Made by a program: the position numbers and the translations under genes. The notes below the pieces were generated by a model. That model ran no database searches, was not told the origin of the DNA, and saw nothing but the letters and a program-made list of their open reading frames with translations. DNA of 17,000 nucleotides from Pyrinomonadaceae bacterium (GTDB lineage Bacteria > Acidobacteriota > Blastocatellia > Pyrinomonadales > Pyrinomonadaceae): positions 1 through 17,000 of the forward strand of contig JAGOWF010000019.1 of the NCBI GenBank assembly GCA_018060305.1, in the 5' to 3' direction. This document shows positions 8,462-14,989 of the stretch, piece after piece (within the stretch, counting starts at the first letter, position 1; each line of letters starts with the position of its first letter).

Positions 8462-8728
8462 ATGCCGACGATCTCGATGTTTTTTGGAATTGTGATCCGC
8501 ATGTATTTCGGTCCAAAGGAACACAATCCACCACACATTCACGCTGTGTATCAAGGCGCCGAAGCGATCTTCTCGGTCAGCGAAGGTCAAAAATCTTCGG
8601 GTGATTTTCCCGCCCGACAGTCTAAACTGGTAGAAGCATGGATCGAGATCCATCGAGACGAACTACTTGCAAACTGGGAGTTGTGCCAAAACGGTGAGGT
8701 TCCCTTTGCGATCGAGCCTCTTCGATAA
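8462..8728 (+). CDS. DUF4160 domain-containing protein
   Basis: This small protein (88 residues) carries the DUF4160 signature. It has an N-terminal MPTI, FGIVIRMYF, then the His-rich EHNPPHIHAVYQG (20-32), and a C-terminal helical region ending in NWELCQNGEVPFAIEPL. DUF4160 genes commonly sit directly upstream of DUF2442 genes, as here (two-base gap). The pair is often suspected to be a toxin-antitoxin-like module, but I know of no definitive activity. The clustered histidines could bind metal. Start chosen at ATG 8462, with AGAGG six bases upstream. It is an odd guest between an epimerase and an acyltransferase and has no recognisable role in polysaccharide synthesis. Confidence 0.85.
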   Translation: MPTISMFFGIVIRMYFGPKEHNPPHIHAVYQGAEAIFSVSEGQKSSGDFPARQSKLVEAWIEIHRDELLANWELCQNGEVPFAIEPLR

Positions 8729-8730
8729 AT

Positions 8731-8973
8731 ATGTACTATTCGGTTACCGGCGTTGAGCCTCGCGATGATTACACCCTGCTCCTAACTTTTGCTGATGGAG
8801 CGAAGAAGCTTTTCGATATGAAGCCATACCTTGGGCGAGGTGTGTTTCGCGAACTCAGGAACATTGAGATGTTCAAGACTGCCCGGGTTTCTTTCAGCAG
8901 CGTGGCGTGGGCAAACGATGCCGATTTTGATCCAGAGGCATTGTATGAACTCGGTTTGCCCTTGCAAAGTTAG
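8731..8973 (+). CDS. DUF2442 domain-containing protein
   Basis: This 80-residue protein has the DUF2442 (NE0471 N-terminal-like) pattern. It begins with YYSVTGVEPRDDYTLLLTFADGAKKLFDMKPYLGRGVF, a beta-rich domain in which a strand-turn-strand is followed by the F/D-x-x-P-Y-L-x-x-G-V-F motif. It ends with a short segment, WANDADFDPEALYELGLPL, carrying the conserved W...D.D..P..LY. Structures of relatives show a small domain of unknown biochemistry. It starts two bases after the DUF4160 stop and is clearly co-transcribed with it. In a hypothetical two-component module, I cannot tell which partner would be the antagonist. Confidence 0.85.
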   Translation: MYYSVTGVEPRDDYTLLLTFADGAKKLFDMKPYLGRGVFRELRNIEMFKTARVSFSSVAWANDADFDPEALYELGLPLQS

Positions 8974-8997
8974 GTTGGCGCGATTCTTCGATTTTGA

Positions 8998-9717
8998 ATG
9001 GCCGGAAAGCTTAGAATATTGACTCTCGCTGCGATCGGCATTTTGCCGTCGCCGCTGGCGGTGTTTTCGTTACGCCTGCTGTTTGGATACAAGATCGGGC
9101 GACGGGTGAGAATTGGCTTTAGCGTGATCGATGTCGCCGAATGCGAGATCGGCGATGACGTCAGGATCGGCCATTTTAATGTCTTTACGCGTATCGGTAA
9201 GATCACGATAGGCGAACATACGCGTATCGGGGCCTTGAATATCTTTCGCGGCGGCGATGAGATCTCGATAGGCCGCTACTGCGACATCCTCAGGCTTAAC
9301 GAGATCAATTCGATCCCAGAGCCTGAGATGGTCGGTGAGGCGGAACCGAGATTCGTGCTCGGCGACGGTTCGATGATCGGGGCGTCTCATAAGATCGACT
9401 TTACCGACCGCGTGACATTCGGCAAGCGGGTGATCCTCGGCGGGCGCAATTCGTCAGTGTGGACGCACAACCGCCAACAGACTGAGCCGGTCGAGGTTGG
9501 TGATTACAGCTATCTCGGGTCTGAGATCAGGATGGCACCGGGCGCGCGCGTGCCGGCCAAGTGCATTGTCGGAATGGGATCGGTGGTTACGAAGCGATTT
9601 GAGAACGAATACTGGCTGATCGGCGGCGTTCCGGCGGTTGAGGTCAAGGAGCTCAATGAGGACGGGCGATTTTTGACCGAGCAAAAGACTCGCCGCGACC
9701 TGCCGGACGATATTTAG
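8998..9717 (+). CDS. Hexapeptide-repeat (left-handed beta-helix) acyltransferase
   Basis: This 239-residue protein shows repeated [LIV]-G-x4 units characteristic of the left-handed beta-helix: IGRRVRIG, IGDDVRIGHFNVFTRIGKITIG, IGEHTRIGALNIF (33-95), then LGDGSMIGASHKIDF, FGKRVILGG and VGDYSYLGSEIRMAPGARV (121-185). It ends with the capping IGGVPAVEVK. WTHNRQQ (155-161) includes H157, a candidate catalytic histidine as in sugar O-acetyltransferases of the WcaF/NodL class. A hydrophobic N-terminus (6-29) may anchor it to the membrane. It probably acetylates a sugar hydroxyl or amino group of the repeat unit using an acyl-CoA donor. The ATG at 8998 follows the DUF2442 stop by 24 bases. Acyl group and acceptor are unknown. 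Confidence 0.85.
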   Translation: MAGKLRILTLAAIGILPSPLAVFSLRLLFGYKIGRRVRIGFSVIDVAECEIGDDVRIGHFNVFTRIGKITIGEHTRIGALNIFRGGDEISIGRYCDILRLNEINSIPEPEMVGEAEPRFVLGDGSMIGASHKIDFTDRVTFGKRVILGGRNSSVWTHNRQQTEPVEVGDYSYLGSEIRMAPGARVPAKCIVGMGSVVTKRFENEYWLIGGVPAVEVKELNEDGRFLTEQKTRRDLPDDI

Positions 9718-9719
9718 GA
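9716..9719 (+). promoter_or_regulatory. Shine-Dalgarno of the membrane glycosyltransferase-like gene
   Basis: AGGA overlaps the TAG stop of the acyltransferase gene and lies six bases before ATG 9726. It supports that ATG over the in-frame TTG at 9723 and suggests coupled translation of the two genes. Confidence 0.5.
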
Positions 9720-9725
9720 ACTTTG

Positions 9726-11081
9726 ATGGGCAATCGTTTCATATTACTCGCCTGTATTCTGGTGATATCGCTGGGCACGGTTGTTGTCGAGTTTCCGCAC
9801 GGCTTGGTTGCTATCACGGCAGTATTTATGCTGTCCGCCGTGTTGCTGTTCATTTTTCGTAATTACACGTCTGAGAAGCAATTCATTACAACGGTGTTCC
9901 TCGTCGGCCTGGCCGCTCGCATGGCATTTGGCCTGATGATCCATATTTTTGAGCTTCGCGAATTCTTTGGCGGCGACGCTCTCACCTACGACGAGAGCGG
10001 CTGGGGGCTGAGTCAATATTGGCTCGGCAAGGGCGAGCTTACGGGTCAGCTTTATTTTCAGAGCGTCGGGACGGCGTGGGGAATGACCTACCTGACCGCC
10101 GGGCTTTATACACTTATCGGCCGCAACATATTTGCCGCGCAGTCGTTGTGTGCTGTCGTAGGTGCAGCGATAGCTCCGATGGTGTATTACTGTTCTCAAA
10201 AGATCTTTGGCAATATGCGATCGGCGAAGTTTGCGGCCGTTGCGGTCGCCCTCTTCCCGTCATTCATCATCTGGACGGGCCAACTGCTCAAGGACGGCCT
10301 CATCATCTTTATGCTCGTGGTCAGCATCACGATGGTGCTTTCGCTGCAGGAGAAGTTTAATTACGCGGCACTCGCGGTAATTATCGGGTCGATGTTCGGC
10401 ATATTATCGCTGCGTTTTTATATCTTCTTTATGGTGCTCGTTGCGGTCGGCGGCAGCTTTTTGATCGGCGTCTCGACGACGAACAGGTCGATCCTCCGAC
10501 GCACGTTCGTTCTAGTGATCCTGGGAGTGGCCTTGACGTATTTCGGTATGCTGCGCAGCGCCCAAAAGCAGTACGATATATTTGGCAGCCTCGAGCGCAT
10601 CCAGAGCAGCCGAATCGATCTCGTCAAGTCCGCTGACTCGGGCTTTAACGAGGAGTCGGATGTGTCGACCACCGCCGGCGCACTCTCGGCGATCCCGCTT
10701 GGGTTTGCCTACCTTATGTTCGCGCCCTTCCCCTGGCAGGCGGAGAATCTGCGACAGACAATAACGATTCCTGACGTGCTCGTATGGTGGGCAATGCTGC
10801 CGTTTTTGATCCTGGGGATCATCTATACGGTCAAGAACCGGCTGCGTAACGCCTTTCCGGTGCTGATCTTTAGCCTGCTGCTGACGCTCGCGTATTCCAT
10901 CTCACAGGGCAATGTCGGTACGGCATATCGCCAGCGAGCACAGATACAGGTGTTTTTGTTCATACTTGTCGGCGTCGGGTGGACCGTTTATCGGGAAAGG
11001 CGTGAGAATGAGCGTATGATTCGTGCTGACGCGCAGCGGCGGGTTAACGCTCAGCTTCGCGGACTCGCCCAGAGAACTTAG
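9726..11081 (+). CDS. Polytopic membrane protein, GT-C (GT39-like) glycosyltransferase or O-unit polymerase candidate
   Basis: The 451-residue product has about 10-11 hydrophobic segments. After the second or third helix comes an acidic loop, ELREFFGGDALTYDESGWG (about 77-95), which resembles the acidic first extracytoplasmic loop of GT-C transferases. Later come a QLLKDGLIIFMLVV helix and a C-terminal AYRQRAQIQVFLFILVGVG, like the (R/Y)R(F/A)-x-P/Q helix near the end of GT39-type enzymes. GT-C proteins use polyprenyl-phosphate sugars on the periplasmic side. Because no other Wzy-like protein appears in the locus, it might instead polymerise repeat units. The N-terminus is a clear membrane anchor and the C-terminus is an Arg-rich cytosolic tail (RERRENERMIRADAQRR). 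Family assignment is tentative; membrane location is secure. Confidence 0.7.
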   Translation: MGNRFILLACILVISLGTVVVEFPHGLVAITAVFMLSAVLLFIFRNYTSEKQFITTVFLVGLAARMAFGLMIHIFELREFFGGDALTYDESGWGLSQYWLGKGELTGQLYFQSVGTAWGMTYLTAGLYTLIGRNIFAAQSLCAVVGAAIAPMVYYCSQKIFGNMRSAKFAAVAVALFPSFIIWTGQLLKDGLIIFMLVVSITMVLSLQEKFNYAALAVIIGSMFGILSLRFYIFFMVLVAVGGSFLIGVSTTNRSILRRTFVLVILGVALTYFGMLRSAQKQYDIFGSLERIQSSRIDLVKSADSGFNEESDVSTTAGALSAIPLGFAYLMFAPFPWQAENLRQTITIPDVLVWWAMLPFLILGIIYTVKNRLRNAFPVLIFSLLLTLAYSISQGNVGTAYRQRAQIQVFLFILVGVGWTVYRERRENERMIRADAQRRVNAQLRGLAQRT

Positions 11082-11082
11082 G

Positions 11083-12969
11083 ATGTGCGGCATTACCGGA
11101 TATGTGAACGCAAACGGCTCGCCCGTTGACCGCTCCCTGCTTGAGCGGATGAACCGCGCGATATTGCATCGCGGTCCGGACGAGGACGGGTACTTCATTC
11201 ATGAAAATGTCGGCCTCGCGATGCGCCGGCTGTCGATCATCGACCTCGCCAGCGGCCAGCAGCCGATCTATAACGCCGACCGAACGAAAGCGATCGTCTT
11301 TAACGGCGAGATCTACAACTATCAGGAGCTTCGCGAAGGCCTGATCGAGCGCGGCCACAAGCTCCGCACAAAAAGCGATACCGAGGCCGTCGTTGTCTTG
11401 TATGACGAGCACGGCCCCGATTGCCTGCAGCATCTGCGCGGCATGTTCGCGTTTGCGATATGGGACGCACGTGATAACTCGCTATTTCTTGCCCGCGACC
11501 GCGTCGGCAAGAAGCCGATCCTGTATTCACATCAATCAAACGGTGACCTGATCTTTGGTTCTGAGTTTACGGCATTACTTGAACATCCGGCCGTCTCGCG
11601 CGATGTCGATCACGAGGCCATCGACAGCTATATGTCGTATCTGTGCGTGCCGGCGCCGCAGACGGCGTTTAGGGCTATCAGAAAACTCGAGCCGGGCCAT
11701 TGGCTCAAATGGAAGGACGGACGCATCGAGACAAAACGTTATTGGCTGCCCGATTTCTCCAGGAAGATAAAGATCACTGAGGAAGAGGCCATCGAAGAAA
11801 CGACGCGCATCCTGCGCGAATCTACCCGGCTCAGGATGATTTCAGAGGTGCCGCTCGGAGCATTTCTCTCGGGTGGCGTTGATTCATCGACGGTCGTCGC
11901 TTTGATGGCGCAAGAGAGCGACAAGCCTGTCAAGACTTTTTCGATCGGTTTTGAAGAGGAAGATTTCAGCGAACTCAAGTATGCCCGCCGCGTGGCGGAG
12001 CATGTTGGGGCCGAGTATCACGAGTTCATTGTCCGCCCGAACGCGCTTGAGGTGCTGCCGACGCTCATCGAGCACTACGGCGAGCCGTATGCGGACTCAA
12101 GCGCGATACCGACGTATTACGTCTCGAAAGAGACCCGACAACACGTCACGGTCGCGCTCAACGGCGACGGCGGTGATGAGAGTTTCGCCGGCTACGAGCG
12201 TTACATGGCAATGGAACTCGCGGATATGTATCGCCGCATTCCGCGGCCCGTGCGAAAATTCCTGATCGAAGGGCCGGTCAATCTGCTGCCGTCGTCAGAG
12301 CTAAGGAAGACACGCATTCGCGATGTTCAGCGATTTTTCACGTCGGCGAATGAGGGCCGAAAAGAACGGTATTTCCGCTGGATGTCCACCTTTAAGCCGG
12401 CCGTAAAGCCCGCGCTTTATACTGATGAGTTTTCTCACGCTGTTGTCGGCCAGCGGACTTCTCATTTTCTCGACGACTGGTTTGACCGAGCAAATGGCTC
12501 GGGCGTTCTTGATGCGACGCTGCTGACCGACCAGATGACGTATCTGCCAAACGACTTGCTCGTAAAGGTCGATATCGCGTCGATGGCAAATTCGCTCGAG
12601 GCCCGCTCGCCATTTCTCGATCACAAGCTGATCGAGTTTGCCGCGAGTCTGCCAGAAAGCATCAAGATGAACCGGCTGCGGACGAAGTATTTACTGAAGA
12701 AGGTTGCCGCACGCCTCGTGCCGTCCGAGGTCATCTATCGCCGCAAGATGGGCTTTGGCGTGCCCATAGGCCGATGGTTTCGAGGCGAGATGAAGGATTT
12801 TGTCTGCGGCGTCCTGTTGTCCGAAAAAAGCCTGAATCGCGGCATCATCCGTCCTGAAATGATGCGGCGATATGTGGACGAGCATACCGGCGGCCAGCAC
12901 GATCACGCATTCCAGATATGGACTCTGTTGATGCTCGAGCTGTGGTATCAGCGGTTTATTGATCGGTAG
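11083..12969 (+). CDS. asnB: Asparagine synthase (glutamine-hydrolysing)-type amidotransferase
   Basis: The 628-residue product combines an N-terminal class II glutaminase with a C-terminal ATP-pyrophosphatase synthetase domain. The start is fixed by chemistry: MCGITGY puts the nucleophilic Cys at position 2 after Met removal, so an extension from an upstream in-frame start at 11023 is rejected. Other glutaminase markers are HRGPDEDG, RRLSIIDL, VFNGEIYNY and SDTEAVV. The synthetase domain has the PP-loop LSGGVDSS, FSIGF, LNGDGGDESFAGY and LEARSPFLDH. Housekeeping AsnB makes asparagine from aspartate. Inside polysaccharide loci such enzymes (WbpS-like) are thought to amidate uronic acids, and others accompany exosortase systems. 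Context favours glycan amidation, but that is inference. It follows the membrane protein stop by one base. Confidence 0.9.
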   Translation: MCGITGYVNANGSPVDRSLLERMNRAILHRGPDEDGYFIHENVGLAMRRLSIIDLASGQQPIYNADRTKAIVFNGEIYNYQELREGLIERGHKLRTKSDTEAVVVLYDEHGPDCLQHLRGMFAFAIWDARDNSLFLARDRVGKKPILYSHQSNGDLIFGSEFTALLEHPAVSRDVDHEAIDSYMSYLCVPAPQTAFRAIRKLEPGHWLKWKDGRIETKRYWLPDFSRKIKITEEEAIEETTRILRESTRLRMISEVPLGAFLSGGVDSSTVVALMAQESDKPVKTFSIGFEEEDFSELKYARRVAEHVGAEYHEFIVRPNALEVLPTLIEHYGEPYADSSAIPTYYVSKETRQHVTVALNGDGGDESFAGYERYMAMELADMYRRIPRPVRKFLIEGPVNLLPSSELRKTRIRDVQRFFTSANEGRKERYFRWMSTFKPAVKPALYTDEFSHAVVGQRTSHFLDDWFDRANGSGVLDATLLTDQMTYLPNDLLVKVDIASMANSLEARSPFLDHKLIEFAASLPESIKMNRLRTKYLLKKVAARLVPSEVIYRRKMGFGVPIGRWFRGEMKDFVCGVLLSEKSLNRGIIRPEMMRRYVDEHTGGQHDHAFQIWTLLMLELWYQRFIDR

Positions 12970-12984
12970 GCCTCGCTCGTTTCT

Positions 12985-13075
12985 GCGTTCTCTGCGAAAA
13001 TACTCCGCGTTATCCGCGTGGCATCCGGCGGACGTCGAGTTCCACGCGGAGGCCGCGGAGTCTGTCTGAGAACGC
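12985..13075 (+). repeat. Nested imperfect palindrome (REP-like intergenic element)
   Basis: The 115-base gap between the amidotransferase and methyltransferase genes is almost filled by a two-level inverted repeat. The inner arms at 13003-13021 and 13042-13060 pair at 16 of 19 positions, with three consecutive mismatches in the middle. The outer arms at 12985-12992 and 13068-13075 match perfectly (GCGTTCTC against GAGAACGC). Each arm is built from CTCCGCG/CTGCG-like units. Similar CTCCGCG-TTCTCTGCG intergenic repeats are, as I recall, scattered through genomes of several phyla. There is no U-tract after the hairpin, so it is not a standard terminator. It ends ten bases before the next ATG and might affect mRNA stability or translation of that gene. 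Confidence 0.65.
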
Positions 13076-13084
13076 CGAGTTAGA

Positions 13085-13927
13085 ATGAACGGTTCCCTTA
13101 AGGAAGGAAATATCGACAGTGAGGTGGTTGCCGGCTTTGGTGACGAATGGTCGCGGTTTGACCAGTCGGCGCTGAGCGATGAAGAGCTCGGGCGGATGTT
13201 TGATAACTATTTCAGCATCTTTCCGTGGGGCCGTTTGGCTGACAATGCCGTCGGGTTTGATCTTGGCTGCGGCAGTGGGCGATGGGCAAGGCTGGTCGCG
13301 CTGCGTGTCGGTAAACTTTATTTGTTTGATCCGAGCGAAGACGCTCTGAACGTCGCACGTCGCAATCTTGCGAGTGCGACAAATGTCGAGTTCGCCCTTG
13401 CAGGTGCCGACAACATACCGCTTGACCACGCATCGTGCGACTTTGGCTACAGTCTCGGCGTGCTGCATCACATTCCCGATACCGAGGCGGGCATGCGTGG
13501 GTGCGTCGCAAAGCTCAAACGCGGCGCGCCCTTCCTCGTCTATCTTTATTACAATTTTGACAATCGCCCGGCATGGTTTCGCCTGATCTGGCGCATCAGC
13601 GACGCGCTCCGCGGCCTGGTGTGTCGACTGCCGCACGGTATTCGATACGCGATCAGCCAGATGCTCGCATTAGTGCTCTATTGGCCGGTGGCTCGCATTG
13701 CGGCAATGCTCGAAAGAATGGGCGTAGATGTCGCGAGCTTTCCGCTTTCGCAATACCGGCATAATAGTTTTTATGTGATGCGCAACGATGCATTGGACCG
13801 CTTTGGCACTCGGCTCGAAAAACGTTTCTCAAAGGCTGAGATCGAGGCGATGATGCGTCGGTGCGGATTGCGCGAGATTTCGTTTAGCACGACATCGTTT
13901 TGGACGGCGGTCGGGTTTAGGGAATGA
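13085..13927 (+). CDS. Class I SAM-dependent methyltransferase
   Basis: The 280-residue protein has Rossmann motif I GFDLGCGSGRW (57-67), LYLFDPSEDAL (78-88) with the acidic ribose-binding D82, an LAGADNIPL motif II region (105-113), and SLGVLHHIPD (123-132). This is the Methyltransf_11/25 layout. Its C-terminus (YVMRNDALDRFGTRLEKRFSKAEIEAMM) resembles the corresponding part of the zinc-ribbon methyltransferase at 4052, so both probably belong to one subfamily; this copy lacks the zinc ribbon. It is likely a glycan or lipid-linked intermediate methyltransferase closing the polysaccharide locus. The ATG lies ten bases beyond the palindromic element and no clear Shine-Dalgarno is visible. The substrate is unknown. 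Confidence 0.83.
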   Translation: MNGSLKEGNIDSEVVAGFGDEWSRFDQSALSDEELGRMFDNYFSIFPWGRLADNAVGFDLGCGSGRWARLVALRVGKLYLFDPSEDALNVARRNLASATNVEFALAGADNIPLDHASCDFGYSLGVLHHIPDTEAGMRGCVAKLKRGAPFLVYLYYNFDNRPAWFRLIWRISDALRGLVCRLPHGIRYAISQMLALVLYWPVARIAAMLERMGVDVASFPLSQYRHNSFYVMRNDALDRFGTRLEKRFSKAEIEAMMRRCGLREISFSTTSFWTAVGFRE

Positions 13928-13977
13928 CGGCGGCGTTTCGTGGTAGAATGACTCGTTTCCGCTCTCGCTGAACAACT

Positions 13978-14682
13978 ATGAGATATTGCCCCGTTTGCAA
14001 CACGCGTTTTGACGAAGACGTCATCAAATATTGCACGAAGGACGGCACAGAACTGATCGACGGCGACCCGCCGACGTTCGTCGCAATACCGAGTGAAGAG
14101 GAAGATGACCTTGGCCAGGAAACCGTCATCCGGCGTCGGCCCGACGCGGCTATGGGCGAGCCCGGCAGCGGTGAGAGGATCGTGATACCGACCTCCGCGT
14201 CAGCGCGCGACCAGCAGGTCAGGCAGCGTCCGGCTACCACGTACTATCCGCCCCCACCGCCACCTGCGAATACGGCCAAGACGGTTGTTCTGACCATCCT
14301 CGGGACGGTTTTTGTTCTCGGCTGCGGTGCGTTCATGTTCTGGCTGCTGCAAGGCGACGCCCCGATGAACGTAAACGTCAATACGAACGCACCGAATGCG
14401 AACCTGAACGCGAATTTTGATTCGAATTTTAACTTCAATATGAATGCGAATTTTAATTCGAATCTCAATACCAATCTCAATTTCAACCTTAACGCGAACA
14501 CGCGCCCATCGCCGACGCCGCGTGTGTCACCGATACCAACGCCCTCGCCGGAAACGCCGCCGTCACCGACGCCCGTGCGCACACCATCAAATACGCCGAG
14601 GCCGGGTGCGTCGCCGACACCGCGAGCAGCGTCAACGCCGCGAACCGGCCCGAGACCGCCGGCAGTCAACAGGCCAGAATAA
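13978..14682 (+). CDS. Zinc-ribbon membrane protein with Asn-X repeat and Pro/Thr-rich tail
   Basis: The 234-residue protein has four regions. Residues 1-27 (MRYCPVCNTRFDEDVIKYCTKDGTEL) form a short ribbon with Cys 4, 7 and 19 and a C-x-x-D-G ending; the fourth zinc ligand is not an obvious Cys. Residues 28-100 are a charged, then proline-rich linker ending in six prolines. Residues 101-124 (KTVVLTILGTVFVLGCGAFMFWLL) are a single membrane helix. Residues 131-175 alternate Asn with another residue almost without break, followed by a Pro/Thr/Ser-rich tail (176-234). The likely topology is ribbon in the cytoplasm and repeat in the periplasm. I recall similar proteins in Acidobacteriota, all without known function. 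A TAGAAT at 13944-13949 could be a -10 box, but no matching -35 is convincing. It follows the glycan locus by 50 bases and may be independent. Confidence 0.8.
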   Translation: MRYCPVCNTRFDEDVIKYCTKDGTELIDGDPPTFVAIPSEEEDDLGQETVIRRRPDAAMGEPGSGERIVIPTSASARDQQVRQRPATTYYPPPPPPANTAKTVVLTILGTVFVLGCGAFMFWLLQGDAPMNVNVNTNAPNANLNANFDSNFNFNMNANFNSNLNTNLNFNLNANTRPSPTPRVSPIPTPSPETPPSPTPVRTPSNTPRPGASPTPRAASTPRTGPRPPAVNRPE

Positions 14683-14989
14683 TTGAGAATGGAAAATGGA
14701 GAATTGAGAATGGAGAATTCTTGTGCCGAAGGAGAACGTAGCTAAGACCAAGTCATGAGCGTTCGCTCTGAGGATCATTCTGGCGTATAAGCATCTGGCG
14801 TCGGAATCTAGAGAATAAATATTGTCAAAGCAGTTTCTTCGTTCGGACCAAGTCCCAGGCCGAGTCCATGATAAAGGATGGTCTTGAGTTGAAAGCGATT
14901 CTCGTTGCACCGATCAAAACCACCAAAAGTTGCCGACCGTAGAGGCCGGCGACGCCTGAATTCTCAATTCTCAACTTTCAATTCTGGCC
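14672..14989. repeat. Intergenic element bounded by imperfect inverted repeats (MITE-like)
   Basis: The 288 bases between two convergent stop codons (14683-14970) contain no credible gene. They are bounded by inverted repeats: 14704-14720 against 14958-14974 pair at 16 of 17 positions (TTGAGAAT-type units ending in GAATTC), and the 9-mer GGCCAGAAT at 14672-14680 is matched exactly in reverse at 14981-14989. The left side also has a 12-base direct repeat (AATTGAGAATGG at 14681-14692 and 14702-14713). The repeats overlap the last codons of both flanking genes. The core (14721-14957) is non-repetitive, apart from an 8-base direct repeat (TCTGGCGT at 14779 and 14794). No target-site duplication is obvious. 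It resembles a miniature non-autonomous element or a dispersed intergenic repeat. Confidence 0.55.

Noticed and set aside
11023..11082. Upstream start for the asparagine synthase gene
   Set aside because: The catalytic Cys must be the first residue after Met, which only the ATG at 11083 provides.
13003..13060. Rho-independent terminator after the amidotransferase gene
   Set aside because: The GC-rich hairpin is not followed by a run of T, and a same-strand methyltransferase gene begins 24 bases later. The repeat-element reading fits better.
14244..14669. Gly/Val-rich minus-strand frame opposite the zinc-ribbon membrane protein
   Set aside because: It is the complement of the Pro/Thr and Asn-X repeats, so its low complexity is inherited; there is no independent evidence for a gene.
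14681..14720. Possible CRISPR-like array from the AATTGAGAATGG repeats
   Set aside because: There are only two 12-base copies with a 21-base period, no uniform spacers and no cas genes. They look like part of an inverted-repeat element end.
14632..14910. Minus-strand 92-codon frame in the convergent intergenic region
   Set aside because: It runs from non-coding core into the antisense of the Pro/Thr-rich tail; part of it translates the TTGAGAAT-type repeat. No domain or conserved motif was recognised.
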